From assembly GCA_009176605.1 (NCBI GenBank), contig SEYY01021760.1, positions 1 through 64,000 on the forward strand: a DNA stretch of 64,000 nt, written 5' to 3'. Of this stretch, positions 1-47,257 are shown piece after piece. The number at the start of each line of letters is the position of its first letter. Positions within the stretch are counted from its first letter, which is position 1. The position numbers and the translations under genes are program-made. The notes beneath the pieces are model-generated. The model was not told the origin of the DNA and ran no database searches. It saw nothing but the letters and a program-made list of their open reading frames with translations. This stretch comes from Armadillidium nasatum. Lineage: Eukaryota > Arthropoda > Malacostraca > Isopoda > Armadillidiidae.

Positions 1-25
1 AAAGCTATTTCTTTACTGAAATATC

Positions 26-1473
26 TTGGCAATAACTTTTGGGGTGCTGATAGAGGAATTTTATTGCATATTTATGTCTTCTCTCATTCGATCTCGAATC
101 GATTACTGCAGTTTCATATATGATTCTTTAACAGCAGAAAAATCTTTACAATTGGATAGGATACAGTACCAGGGAATAAGAATAGCAATTGGTGCTCTCA
201 AGTGTACTAGAGTTGATTATTTAGAGGCAGAAGCTCATATAATGCCTTTGTCTTATAGAAGAAAATATTTGGGCTTCAAATACATGTGTTCACGTCTATC
301 AAAGCATGATCATCCTATGAGACAAGAACTTCTGAACTATTATGTTTATGACTATTACCTACTTCGTCCTTATGCTCTTCCTTGTATGGGGAGATTGAAA
401 AACTTATGTAGTGAGTTTCATTTACCAATAGAGGACATAGCTACTGTTCCATTGGCATATTCATATAAATGGAATAATACAAGATTTAATTATGATTTTA
501 GTCAGTTTCCCAAGCAAGGTACAGCACATATTGTATATAAAAGAAGATTCGCTGAGATACTACATTCCTTGAAAGATAAAAATTACAATCTTTGCTTGAC
601 AGATGGATCAAAGGATGAAGATAATACTGATGTGCTTATTTGTATAACGACAGTTTATCTCAATTCAAGCTGCCACACTACAGCTCAGTTTTTACAGCTG
701 AGCTATATGCAATATATAGAAGTTTAATCAATTTTAAAGCCAAACCACATACCAAACTTGCTATATTTACAGATTCTCTTTCTGCAATGAGAGCTATGGA
801 GGGAAATTCATTGCATTTTTTGATTTATAAAATACGAATGTTGGTTATGGAATTGCATGATAGATTGGTTGAATTTGTTTGGATTCGGATTCTCTTTCTG
901 GACATGGAGGGAAATTCATCACATTTTTTTATTTTTAAAATACGAATGTTAGTTATGGAATTGCATGATAGATTGGTTGAATTTGTTTGGATTCCTGGAC
1001 ATGTTGGAATTGACTTGCATGATCGAGTGGATATGGCGGCCAAAGATGCTTACATTTTAGGATTGCCAGTAAATGTAAAGTATTCTGCAACAGAATTCAA
1101 CATATTGACAAGGAGGATTTGCACTGCCATGTGGCAGAGGGAGTGGGGTCAATGTAGGGGTCATTTACCGAATATAAAACCACTTATTCAGGATTGGTCA
1201 AATACTTATAATCATACAAGAAGAAATCAAGTTATTCTGGCAAGACTTCGGCTGGATTGTGCTCTCTTTACTGTCATCCACTTTTTTGAAAATACTCCTT
1301 GTAAAGTTTGTGTACCCTGTCAAAAGAAGCTTACTATTAAGCACATATTTATAGATTGTCCTATATTGGATCCTCAAAGAGTGCTTTTGAAAGGCATATG
1401 TAATAGACTATCATTATCATTCAATTTGGAAAACCTACTATCTTGGTCATTTCCGGAATCATTATATTTTTGA
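26..1473 (+). mobile_element. RNase H-bearing LINE, 3' part (I/jockey-like)
   Basis: This is the C-terminal part of a non-LTR retrotransposon ORF2. Residues from 26 read as the region after the RT fingers/palm (SRIDYCSFIYDS, then IQYQGIRIAIGALKCT). An RNase H domain follows: TDGSK near 600, AELYAIYRSL near 680, FTDSLSAM near 770 and DRVDMAAK near 1025 carry the D-E-D-D residues. The C-terminus has a cysteine/histidine cluster (CKVCVPCQKK...HIFIDCP, 1300-1360) typical of this group. The reading frame shifts once between about 610 and 690, and a tandem duplication sits inside RNase H, so it is not functional. The 5' part lies outside the window. I am sure of LINE with RNase H but not of the exact clade. 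Confidence 0.85.
772..1000 (+). repeat. In-frame tandem duplication inside LINE RNase H
   Basis: GATTCTCTTTCTG at 772 recurs at 888. The following block (ATGGAGGGAAATTCA at 796 and again at 904) repeats with period 108 bp, after an 8-nt length difference at the start. The effect is an in-frame repeat of about 36 codons (MEGNS...RLVEFVWI twice). Copies differ at only a few bases, so the duplication is younger than most of the element's decay. Confidence 0.85.
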
Positions 1474-1861
1474 TTATTTAAAAAATATACACTATGAATT
1501 TATTTAGGGAAAATTCTAGGTGAATTTGATTATGTAGGTTAATTTTTTTGTGTGGCACCAATTTAATTTAGGTAGCACATGCCAATGCCCAAGCTGGTGA
1601 AGAGCATGTTAAAATTACAAAAGTACAAAAGTCAGTAGAAGAAGAAAAAAAAAAATAGCACCCTATATTAAGATTTTACCTAATATTTTATTATCATATT
1701 TTTTTCCTTTAAAGAAAATTTGCCCTTTTTTAAAAACATCAGTGGCGTATATTTTTTAGGTGGCAAAATTTTTTTTTTTAGCCAAGACTCTGTGAATGTC
1801 TCAAGAAAATTATACACAATCCCAAAATATCTCCATAAGGTTTCAACTTATCTACAACCCC
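1474..1861. other. No gene seen; LINE 3' flank
   Basis: AT-rich sequence with short A and T runs (near 1645 and 1770). It separates the RNase H LINE from the reverse-strand CR1 copy. It may be the 3' untranslated region of the former. No open frame or structured RNA was recognised. Confidence 0.4.
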
Positions 1862-3330
1862 ACCCATAGGAACATAGGAAAATAGAGACAGTTAGAAGCC
1901 TCAAGGGCCTATCAAGACTGTCCCAGTCCAAACAAAAAACAATAACAATACTAATACATGCACAAAAGACTAGGTCTATCCCATCCCTAGTTATCAGTTC
2001 ATTCTTGCAAAGATAAAAGTAAAATTAAGCCCAATTATACATGCAGTATTCAATAAACCATCACCCACTACAAAAAAACTGCCATTAGGCTTAGTCATAG
2101 GTTGGTATGTTGATCTAAAAATTTATATATACCCACCAATTTGGCATAGTCAAGTTACATAATACCTAAACTATCCATATATCTATCTAGCCCCCTTTTA
2201 AATTTGACAATAGAATCGCAGTCAATAATCTCTTGTGGCAAGTAATTCCAAAAATTAACAACTCTATTACTGAAAGAGTATTTTCTTAGATCAAGATGGC
2301 ATGCCTTCTTTTTAATTTTCTTATCATGTCCTCTAATTACTCTTCCACGGTCCACTAAAAAGTATTTTTCAATTTCTATATTACTGTCAAATGCAAATAT
2401 TTTTTAAACTTGTATCATATCCCCTCTGGGAAATCTCCTTTCAACCGAGAACATTCCTAACTCCTTCAATCTCTCTTCATAGCTCTTATTTTCAAAGCCA
2501 GAAATCATCCTTGTTACAATCCCCAGCATATCTATGTCTTTTCTTAAATGAGGAGCCCAAACCTGTGCACAATATTCTAATGCTGGCCTAACATAGCTAT
2601 TATATAGCTTGCTTATAACCTCTTTGCTCTTGTAAACTACATTGCGGTTAATTATACCTAACATCTTATTAGCTCTATTCCTTGCTTCCAAACATTGATC
2701 ACCCACCTTCAGATTACTGCTAATAATCACACCTAAATCCTTTTCTTGGTCCACAGTCTCAAGCCACTCCCCATTCATTTAATAATTAAATCCTTCATTT
2801 GAGCAGCCTACATGAAGAACTTGGCATTTTTCACTATTAAAATTCATTTGCCACCTCTCTTCCCAACCAAGAAAAATATCTAGATCACCTTGAAGCTTCA
2901 TGCATCCATGATTATTCCTTACTGAGGTAACCACTTTGGTATCATCAGCAAACTTAGAAACCTTATATTTAAGACCTTTGAAGTAATACACACTACCTTC
3001 TGTTCTTTAACCACTCTTTTTTCCAATTGTGTACCATTCCATCTATACCACACTGTGACAACTTTTGCATCAGCCTAACATGGGGTACCTTATCAAAAGC
3101 TTTGCTAAAGTCTAAATATATGACATCAACTGGATCACCCCTGTCTATACATTCAGTAATATATTCCATAAATTCTAGTAGATTTGTCTGACATGATCTA
3201 CCCTTTCTAAAGCCATGCTGGGAGTTAAATAGTATCTTGTTATCATCTAAATGCTTCTCTATATGACTTTTCAGTAACTTTTACACCCATTGTATAAATT
3301 ATATTATTCATTCCTGGATTTGGACTGATT
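1862..3330 (-). mobile_element. CR1-like LINE fragment (copy a), 5' truncated
   Basis: On the minus strand this reads as the RT palm/thumb and C-terminus of a CR1-group ORF2: [13 protein letters not shown] (near 2960), WQMNFNSEKCQVLHVG, EKDLGVIISSNLK, KLYNSYVRPALEYCAQVWAPH, RGHDKKIKKKACHLDLRKY, then FSNRVVNFWNYLPQEI (near 2260). The 3' UTR runs to about 1862 and is shared with the copies at 18354-18610 and 27840-28165. Compared with those, about 95 nt including the [10 protein letters not shown] motif is missing just upstream of FADD (about 2990), and another segment is lost near 3285. Several frame changes are present. This is a dead copy. Confidence 0.88.
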
Positions 3331-3334
3331 GAAT

Positions 3335-4180
3335 AACTGGGGTACAAGAAACCAACCTTTTATTATTTGGGCTATATCTCAATACCTTACTCGGGGAATA
3401 TCACTTCCACAGTTCTCTCCCAGCTCTGCAGTGAATCAGCTTTACCCTCTGTGTTTTTCTCAAATATTCTTCAATTCCTCTTTGGAGAAGTGGAAGTGGA
3501 GAAATACACCACAGGAAGGTCAGCACCTCTCCTTTAATCTATTTTACAATGAATTCTTTCCCATATTTACTCATGGTTCCAAGATAACTACACTGGCCTC
3601 AACCTCTTCATTAGTATATTTTCCTTACTTTCAACTCATAGAACATTGAAACTTCTGCTGGAGCACTCCATAGTGTTTGCTGAATTGTATGCCATATATC
3701 AGGCTCTTCAATTTGTAAAACTATTCCTTACTCCACAAAAGGTAATTATATTTTGTGACTCTTCAAATCATTTCCACTCCCAAGTTACTTTCTTACCACA
3801 GAATATACTGTTCATGTCTCCTAAAATTGTTCATCACTCTATCTTGGGTAATACATTTCCAGTGAATTCCATAACAAATAGGAATCACTCCCAATGAAAT
3901 TGTTGATAAGGTGGCACAACTTTCACACAACCTTGATTCACTCACTATCACCTCATTAGAAATCAGAGAATCAGGTGGAATAATGAACAGGGTTTATAGG
4001 ACTATATGGGATCAGGAACTTCACAATTTCCTGTTCCTGTTTCCATTCTTACTTGGGACAGTTCAAGGTGAATTCTTCTGCATATCCACAAACATGACGA
4101 AAAAAAATTATGGTATGGATATTTTTATTACCTCAGTCAACCCAACTCTGGCAGATGCCTATGTTAAGTAAATATGATCT
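3335..4180 (+). mobile_element. RNase H LINE, part 1 of a three-piece copy
   Basis: Degenerate RNase H-type LINE. FTHGSKI near 3570 (for FTDGSK), FAELYAIYQALQFVK near 3670-3720, IIFCDSS near 3750 and ITPNEIVDKVAQLSHN near 3885-3935 match the RNase H segment in order but in shifting frames. The copy resumes after 4746 and again after 6805. It is a different, more decayed subfamily than the copy at 26-1473. Confidence 0.7.
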
Positions 4181-4184
4181 TTAA

Positions 4185-4617
4185 TTAAGATTACTTATAG
4201 ATGAAATTGTCCCCTATACTAAAAATAGTTAATAAGGAAAACCGGGGTATCGTATAAAGAAATATAATAATTAATTATTAATTTATACCCCAACATAGTG
4301 AGTCAATAGTTAAGTTAGGACCAAAGGTCAATAAATGAATAAATTTTCTCACCTTTTGATAGTAATATTTTCCTGAAGATATTTAAAGACTCACGGACAC
4401 AATCCCTTGTACTCCAATAACACCACTGGTTTCAGGCTGCTTTATTAATTTAATAGAGAGAGATAAATAATAGAAAATTAAGTTTCACTTATAAACTCAA
4501 TTCTTCGAAGCTGTGATCTTCATTTCTTCTGCCTGAAGTGATTTTTTTCTTAGTTGTTTATGATTTTATTTCTTCTTATTTTGCAACCATAAATCAACTT
4601 AATTTACCGCAATGTGA

Positions 4618-4618
<1 letters not shown>
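4185..4618. other. Unclassified insertion within the LINE
   Basis: About 430 bp plus the following TA array separate LINE parts 1 and 2. I recognise no ORF, inverted ends or target duplication. Origin unknown. Confidence 0.4.
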
Positions 4619-4712
<94 letters not shown>

Positions 4713-4747
4713 AATATATATATATTACATATATATATATATATATT
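4619..4747. repeat. (TA)n array 1
   Basis: TA dinucleotides with a few slips. It completes the insertion that splits the RNase H LINE. Confidence 0.95.
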
Positions 4748-4968
4748 ACATACAAATATAAATCATAACCTGAGACTGGATACTGCCTTAACTAGATTGC
4801 GAATAGGCCATACAAGATTAAACTCTCACTTCTGCAGATTGGGCATTACAAGGCATCCTTTCTGTCCTTCGTATCCCCCCATGGAAGAGGACATTATACA
4901 CTTCCTTCTCAAATGTCCAAAATATCTAATAGCTAGATTTCATCTTCAAAGTTTGTATCCTCTAGGAC
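4748..4968 (+). mobile_element. RNase H LINE, part 2 (C-terminal zinc motif)
   Basis: LRLDTALTRLRIGHTRLNSHF followed by PFCPSYPPMEEDIIHFLLKCP is the conserved C-terminal Cys/His motif of this LINE group. Reading stops at SLYPLG, where the hAT element is inserted, and continues in frame after 6805. Confidence 0.8.
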
Positions 4969-5408
4969 TAGGGACCGACCGGGGCTGGAATTTGGCCGGG
5001 GCCGGGGTTTCCTAAAATTTGTAAAGAGGTCAAAAGCACTGAAATTTTAGGTTAAGAAAATTAGATATAAGGTTTATTTAATTGTAAGGAATAGGCAACA
5101 TTCATTTAAATTAATGATTATATGCATTTTCTCTAAAAAAAAATCAGAAAATTACAGTTTTGTATATTTAAAGTTTAAAAAAAGTACAAAAATTAAAAAA
5201 AAATTATTCTAATTCATAATAGTGATTTAACACGTTTACCTAGGTAAGACCCAAAGGTAAAGTTTGAAAAAATGTAAGATATAAAATTATCAATTTAACC
5301 TGTATTTATACATATCATTGTTATTTTATTGCTATGTATCAAACTTGTATCATTTAGCTGCATTATTTAAAAATTATTATTTTGTTTAAAAAAAAAAAAA
5401 AAAAAAAA

Positions 5409-5464
<56 letters not shown>

Positions 5465-6797
5465 AAAAAAAAAGATCAGCTTCTGCAGTATTTGAATACT
5501 TTACAATGTTTCAGGATAGGCTCGAAATAGCTAAATGTAACATCTGCAGTCAGAAAATTAGAAGAGAACCTCCGGGTGCTACAAGTAAAAAAAATTTCAA
5601 CCAAATCTTTTTGGAGTATCTAAAATCAAAACACAAAGATGAACATTCACTAGCAGAAAAGGAGTGGTCAAAAGAAACAGAAAAGAAAAAAATCTTAATT
5701 TTCTTATATTTTGTTTAAATTTTTTTTTATTTGACTGATTGAGCTGAAATTTTCAAAGTATGTGAATTTTTTCACAAAGTTCTGAGTTGATTTCGAGCAT
5801 TTTTTTGAGTCTATAACGGTTTGAAACTTATTTGGACCCAAAGTTGAAAAAAATGAATAACTGGGTCAAACCACTGGTCCACATGAGCTGAAAATTTAAC
5901 TGAATACCTTTGCCCAAATTTCTTGCATTGGTGGGAATAGATTTTTGATATCACGTCTAGAAAAAAGTTATAAGCACTTGAAAAAAAATTTGCAAAAATC
6001 GTACCCTGGAGGAAAAAAATTATTTAAAAAAAACGCTACCTACTATTTTTTTTATTTGTGAATATTGTTTAGAAGAGGAACAGGGCAACAATTTTAATTA
6101 GTGCATTTTTAAATGCCCTTTGTTTGAAGCGAGATATAGCCTCTCAAACTTTGGGAATTTTTGAAATTTGGCCAAAAATGGACCTTTTTGAAGGCTATAT
6201 CTCAAAATCAACAAATCTCATCGAATAAAGTACATAGAGGAATTTGTAGCCCCACCCCTCCTCTATACACACCTAAAATAGGAAATGTTATAGTTGCATT
6301 TTTTTTTTTTTTTTTTGTCTGAAATGGTGGATTTTTTTTTAGTTAAAAATTTTTTTTTCTATAGTTGGTCAGTTTTTGGCTTATAACATTTTTTCTATAA
6401 CTCTGGGAACAAAAGTCTATTAAAGGCTTTTGTAGCCCATATAATTTTGAATAAATAGTCCAACTTTCAGCTCATTCTAAAAAGTGGTTTGACACTGCCA
6501 TTCAATTGAAAAAGGGTAAAATTTCCAAAAAAAAAAAAAAAAAAAAACTTTTAACCGTAATAGACTTGGAAAAACGCTAGAAATGGACTTTTCTTACCGG
6601 TAAAAAATCTATATACCGAAAGTTTCAGCAGAATCGGCTGAAAAAAAAGGCTGAAAATTTAAAAAAAAAAAAATAATTTTTTCGTATAATTTGCCATTTT
6701 AACCCCGGCCGGCAACCCCGGTTTTCCCTGATTTTTAGCCGGGGCCGGGGTCAGTAAAAATGGCCGGGGCCGGGGCCGGGGCCCCGGTCGGTTCATA
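4969..6797. mobile_element. hAT-superfamily transposon, non-autonomous or decayed
   Basis: The element is bounded by a perfect 8-bp target duplication TCTAGGAC (4961-4968 and 6798-6805), the hAT hallmark. The termini are imperfect inverted repeats: TAGGGACCGACCGGGGC on the left and, reverse-complemented, TATGAACCGACCGGGGCC on the right. Both subterminal regions carry GC-rich GGCCGGGG iterations, unlike the AT-rich interior. The interior has a long poly-A tract (5390-5473) and a BED-type zinc finger ORF (5506-5718), but I see no hATC dimerisation domain or DDE residues, so a full transposase is absent. Removing the element and one duplication restores the LINE reading SLYPLGHSILTF. Confidence 0.88.
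5506..5718 (+). pseudogene. BED zinc-finger remnant of hAT transposase
   Basis: 70 residues with AKCNICSQKI followed 28 residues later by FLEYLKSKHKDEH. This is the C-x2-C ... H-x3-H pattern of BED fingers, which bind transposon ends in hAT transposases. The frame ends shortly after in a lysine-rich stretch, and the catalytic domain is missing. It lies wholly inside the 4969-6797 element. Confidence 0.65.
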
Positions 6798-6805
6798 TCT
6801 AGGAC

Positions 6806-7070
6806 ATTCAATACTTACCTTCCCAATACTGCTTGCAGTAATAAATACACCTCTGCAATACAAGACTACAGTTATTGATGCTACTTGAAAATTCCTCCTG
6901 CACACTGGGAAACTTCAAAGGATCTGAGAACTGTCTTCTGAAGGAAAAGGACCAAGGACTGGGGATTAAGCCCATTAAACTCCCAAGTAAACCCCAAATA
7001 AGTAAGTGTATGTGCACTCATCCAGCATATAGGTGTTCAAAAATGCATCTCTTGTTAAGATGAAGGATAT
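6806..7070 (+). mobile_element. RNase H LINE, part 3 (extreme C-terminus)
   Basis: Continues part 2 directly after the hAT target duplication, reading HSILTFPILLAVINTPLQY. One stop and further decay follow. The end is placed where LINE-like coding fades. Confidence 0.6.
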
Positions 7071-8018
7071 ATTAACTGAAAATTTTGAACACAAATTTGT
7101 GATCATTTCAGTAATGAAGTTCTGAATTGTTTAAACAGATACCTGAAGGCTTGGATCAGAAAATTTATAGTGCACAGGCAACTGTATCAAACAAGAAAAT
7201 ATTTTATATTGAAGGTCATTCTATAAAAAAAATATGCAATTTTAATAAAAAAAAAAAGAAAATAGGATAAACAATCTATGATATAATTTGGTCAAGTTGT
7301 ACCTGTAATTTTCATTAGGCTAACTAAAAGTATTTGGAAAAAACCTAAATTCAATTGATTTCAAGAATATTACATGGTAAATTAATTTCAATTATTGTTT
7401 CCTTTTATTTAAACAATATATTCATGTACTTCCTAAATTGAAATTTACATTTCCATTTTGTTATTTTATTATTATTGTTGCTATGAAATATATCCAAAGA
7501 AAAGTCACAATTTATATTTTTATTTGAATAGGATTTGCAATAATTGGAACTTAGACTTAGATCTGGATCTAGACTTATACTTAGAAAGGATATGATTTAT
7601 TTTGTAAATGTTTCTTCACACTACATCATTGTAAGATAACTTATTAAAAACAGAAGGCATTTATGGTTTCAAAAAATACTACTTCAGTGTAATATTGAGA
7701 TTTTTAAAATGGTTTGCTTTCATGAGGCTGTAATGGTTAGTAGTTGGCAACCTTTAAAGAGGTAAGATAAGTATATAAATGATTGAAGTTTATTGTCATG
7801 AGATTACCATATTACCAAACATCATTATTTAATGATTTTACAGCTTTCATTTCATACATAAATGGATGCTGTATTTATACATAAAAACACAAAAGTTCAA
7901 TTATTGTATCAATAATGTGTGCATAGTGATATTAATTTAATTATGATTATTATTATTATTATTGTATTTTGAAATTAAATCAATATGAAATTTACCAGTG
8001 TAATTTCTTTGATTTTGA
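7071..8018. other. 5' flank of MPI, no gene seen
   Basis: AT-rich single-copy-looking sequence before MPI exon 1. No conserved promoter element could be picked out with confidence. Any 5' untranslated exon must lie here or further left. Confidence 0.4.
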
Positions 8019-8072
<54 letters not shown>

Positions 8073-8106
8073 TATTACTATTATTATTACTATTATTACT
8101 ATTACA
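8019..8106. repeat. (TTA)n microsatellite upstream of MPI exon 1
   Basis: TTA/ATT units with occasional ACT variants. It ends about 60 bp before the MPI start codon. Confidence 0.95.
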
Positions 8107-8164
8107 ACCATCACCAATGCTCATAAAAAGTTTTCTTTTTTTTTCCAAGAATTTTGTTTATAAT

Positions 8165-33799
<25,635 letters not shown>

Positions 33800-34189
33800 T
33801 TTTATTACAAAATTAATGTAAAACATTTTTTTCATTAGTTTTATTTACAAACCCATCATTACAGTTTGACTATTAGTTATATGTAAATTTGTAGTTTTAA
33901 ATACAAGAGAGGCTGGGGAAGTACTTTCAATATGCCCTTCAGAATTTTGAGGTTATTAATAATTTTTATCATGTGCCTTGTGAAAGAAATTAAAAAATGT
34001 TAAGATAAACGCAATACTATGTACGTTTTAAAAAACTTCCAAAAGTTGCATAATGAAACATTTATTTGCTATGGAATTTCAAAATTTTTATCTAATGGAA
34101 TCTCGAAATATTTATCAGCAAAACCACATATTCAGAATTTTTATCCACGAAATATTTCGATGTTTTCAAAACGTATATTTGTCAAGAAT
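33800..34189. other. MPI 3' region
   Basis: Presumed 3' UTR and downstream flank. No AATAAA lies close to the stop, so the polyadenylation site is not located. Confidence 0.4.
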
Positions 34190-34442
34190 GTCTTGGCATA
34201 AAAAAAAAAATTCTTATATTATCTGGTTCAAACTGACAAATTTCTTAATGCATAACCAAAATGTAAGAACAAATCTTTGGAAGACAAACTCACATACACT
34301 AAATAAAACCAAGTATAAACTAACTAATGTAGAAATATATCGTACAATGAGATTGAAAAATGGAATGAACTTCCAAAAAACATGCGAGAATTAGCAACAC
34401 TTCCCACATTTTGTAAACATATCAAAAATCACTTGCTATCAA
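34190..34442 (+). mobile_element. LINE 3'-end fragment
   Basis: The last 33 codons read EIEKWNELPKNMRELATLPT then FCKHIKNHLLSKY and a stop at 34449, the usual WNxLP...F...K end of non-LTR RT proteins. Upstream residues (NKTKYKLTNVEIYRTMR) are in a different frame. The subfamily is not one of the others in the window. Confidence 0.6.
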
Positions 34443-34928
34443 AATACTAAAGAAGGTACCCGACCTAACCACTTATTCCCTCACTAACTCAAATTCACAA
34501 ATTTTATTACTATTATTGTTACGAATATAGCCATTATGTCTTATTATTTTTAGTATTACGATTCATATAAACAGCCATTATTTTAATTGAATTTATTAGT
34601 AATGCTACGGTATTATTATTAACTTTATCATTGCAATAATTATTTGCTTAATGAAAACTATAATACCGAAAGAACTATTTTTAAATTTTTATCCTTATTA
34701 TTTTTAAACGAATAGATTAGGTTAAGATTACGACTGTAAAGTATAATGCTTTTTAAAATTTACAATATCCAATATTTGTTTCTAAGTGAAAAATTTTGTT
34801 TTTACAATTCTAATGAACACAAAGGACGAATTCGTCTCCCCAAAAACACAGTTTTGAATCAATGCTTATAAAGTATACGATGTTTGTTTGTAGGAATTTT
34901 ATGTATGAAAAAATGAATTAATATTAAA
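34443..34928. other. No gene seen
   Basis: AT-rich sequence between a LINE end and a MITE end fragment. Confidence 0.4.
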
Positions 34929-35215
<287 letters not shown>

Positions 35216-35219
35216 CAAA

Positions 35220-36255
35220 TTTAAATCACCTTTTTTCTCATACTGAGAAAAATTTCTGGCCTATTACCAAATGCATATTAAACAACTTTTGTAAATCTGC
35301 TTTTCCACCTTTTACTCGTTCTAACTGTACTCCATACTCAAGCCTATTTTCTTTATCTAATTTCACCCTGAACGATTCTTGCATACTTCATCCTACTTCT
35401 CTGATGTTCTTTGTCTGTACCTGTAATTACACATGATCGGGTATATGGGATTCTGAGATCTTTCTATGGCATTCCTGCACTTGCTTTGAGGAAGAGTGCG
35501 TCTGAGCTTGCGCATGTCTTTATTCAACTCTATTCTTTATGCCTTAATACTTATACCTTCCATCTGTGCTTGAAGCTTGCATATGTTCAGTCGATCTCGA
35601 AGAAAGGTGACAGCTCTATTTCTTCAACTATCGTCCTTTGGCTCTTAATTTTTATTCGGTGTAAAATCTCCGAAACTCTACTCGACTCATTTTCTGGATA
35701 ATCTGGAATCATCAGTATCACTTTCGAAGCTCGAGGTCTACTAATAACGTATTTATGGTCCTATGCCTTTTGGGAGTACGGGAAGCTTCGTGAGGTGGCG
35801 CTTGAGATATCAAAACTTTTGAAAGTTTATGGCAAGCTCCCTACTCTAAGCTACCTTTCTTTGGGTTTCTTTCTTCTTTTTGCTTACTCAAGTCTAGTAT
35901 TCTCAGATCGTTCCATATCAACATTTTTTAATGACGCGACCTCTTCATTATTTCCTGTTCATTGTGGCGAGTCCTCAGCAGCATTCTAACTCCATTCATT
36001 CTCATGTCAATGACTCATCTCTATTTTTTCACTTATTTCAAATATAGTATTTCTTTTACGTATACAGTTGTAATCTTGCAGTTCTGGTTGGGATGTCCCT
36101 GGGGTGGGAGTCACCTCAACCTTGAGAAATTAAAAACTCAACATATTCACATCTCTTCTAAAAACACTTCCCAATTTTCTACTTTCCCTCGATGGCTCCC
36201 GTTTCACCAGTGAACAGCAAAAACATTCTCAGTATAAATAATATAAACAAATTGT
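35220..36255 (+). mobile_element. Jockey-group LINE copy E, old
   Basis: Decayed RT N-terminal region: LALRKSASELAHVFIQLYSL then CLNTYTFHLCLKLAYVQ, equivalent to CASELAP...LCLSTSTFPSCWKRALIQ in copies A and B. Closer to the minus-strand copy at 52640-53830. The end near 36110-36230 corresponds to the region following RT. Many frame changes and deletions. Confidence 0.7.
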
Positions 36256-36267
36256 CTTCGAAACCTC

Positions 36268-36513
<246 letters not shown>

Positions 36514-36588
<75 letters not shown>
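36514..36588. repeat. (TA)n array 19
   Basis: Spacer between units 1 and 2. Confidence 0.95.
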
Positions 36589-36591
<3 letters not shown>

Positions 36592-36596
36592 TTATA

Positions 36597-38575
<1,979 letters not shown>

Positions 38576-38800
38576 CAGGGTAGATATTCGAAAACTATAG
38601 AAAAAAATGTTGGTTGAAGAAATGGGACGAAATTTAAAAAATGTTTCTAGCAGGAAAGGAAGGTTGAAACTGAAACACAGGCAAAATAATTTACCAAAAA
38701 AGGATCTTTCTTTAATAAATCATTCAAAGTGTTGATTATTTTCATTCTTCCAAATTCTTTAATTTTTTGTTTTTAATGATAAAAGATTCTAAGAATCTCT

Positions 38801-41660
<2,860 letters not shown>

Positions 41661-41829
41661 GACTATTAAGAATTTTTTTTTACAATGACAACGATGAAAA
41701 TGTCAAATGATATTTAATAAATTCCCATTCTTTTACTAAATTTAACAATTTTATTATAAGGAAGAATAAAATTGTCAATTCTTCATTCAGTTTTTAGACA
41801 ACGGTAATCCTTGAAACCGCATCCCTGTG

Positions 41830-42674
41830 CGAATAGCACAAGAACAAGAAAAGTTAAGTCAATGTTTATTAAGTTTAGTAGATGGGAATGAATATTGAAT
41901 ATGCGGCTCCATGCCACAGAGAATCATCTCGGTAATGAGCTTTGTGTACTCCGAAGGGCCTCTCACACGGAAGCAATAATCATTCCACATGAAATCGAAG
42001 TACGACCGCAAATTCGACCAAAGTCATTTTGGATAAAAAAAATAAAAGAAAAAGTAATTGGCGGTGGTGAACACTGAAATCACCTAATATTATTATATCA
42101 GAGAAAGAAGAGAGAGGTTGTGATATATTTTGGAGTTTAGATAGTTGAAGAATTTGGGATAGTCTGTAGAGTTTGGAGAAATGAATAAAAAAAAGAATTT
42201 AGTTGTAGAATGGAAAGTCTAAGCCAAAAGGTGGAAAATTAGGGGCTCTAAATCAGACACACGAGAACAAACATCGTTGGGTACATATACACAACAACCT
42301 CCTTTGGCTGAAAACTGGGTATAGAGACAGCAAGAGAAAACATAAAAGGGCTTGCCATCTGAACGCTTAAGCACAAGAATTTTGGCCAAGAATAAGAGGT
42401 GAAGTTTAGAAGAGAGGTGGTGCTAAACAAAGTGTAAATCATATTGAATACCGCGAATGTTGCAGATATGAAAAAAAATAAACTGTGCACCAGGGCAAGC
42501 CGAGAGCAAAGTCTTGGTGGCACCAACCTCATCACCGGAGGCCACAAACTCCCTAGTGAGGATAGGGGAAGGGGTGGGTGAAGGGCTGTTTTTGGATGCC
42601 GCCCCTCTAAGCTTCTCAGAGGCAACTGTTGTGGGTGCCATCTTATTTTTTAATAGAGAATATGTTGTCTGCAA
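41830..42674 (-). mobile_element. Jockey-group LINE copy H, 5' part
   Basis: Minus strand: starts MAPTTVASEKLRGAASKNSP at about 42662, matching MAKPTAASEMLGGAASKECP of copy A, then CNIRGIQYDL, FTSYSWPKFLC, PKEVVVYMYPTMFVLV (the KGGCCAYVRNDV region) and, after a large deletion, the ITEVILxGMEAxI region near 41930. Degraded. Confidence 0.8.
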
Positions 42675-42800
42675 TTGCTTACAATTGCTTACTGTTTGTG
42701 AGAGGAGAGCCTACTTCATGTAGTGTAGAAGAATGTGGAAATAAGCTCGAAAGGGTGAAAACAATTGGGAACAGTGAAATTGAAAGTACCCTTAACACCC

Positions 42801-47210
<4,410 letters not shown>

Positions 47211-47253
<43 letters not shown>
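47211..47253. repeat. (TA)n array 27
   Basis: Follows the poly-A tail of copy A directly and joins LINE copy C. Confidence 0.95.
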
Positions 47254-47257
<4 letters not shown>

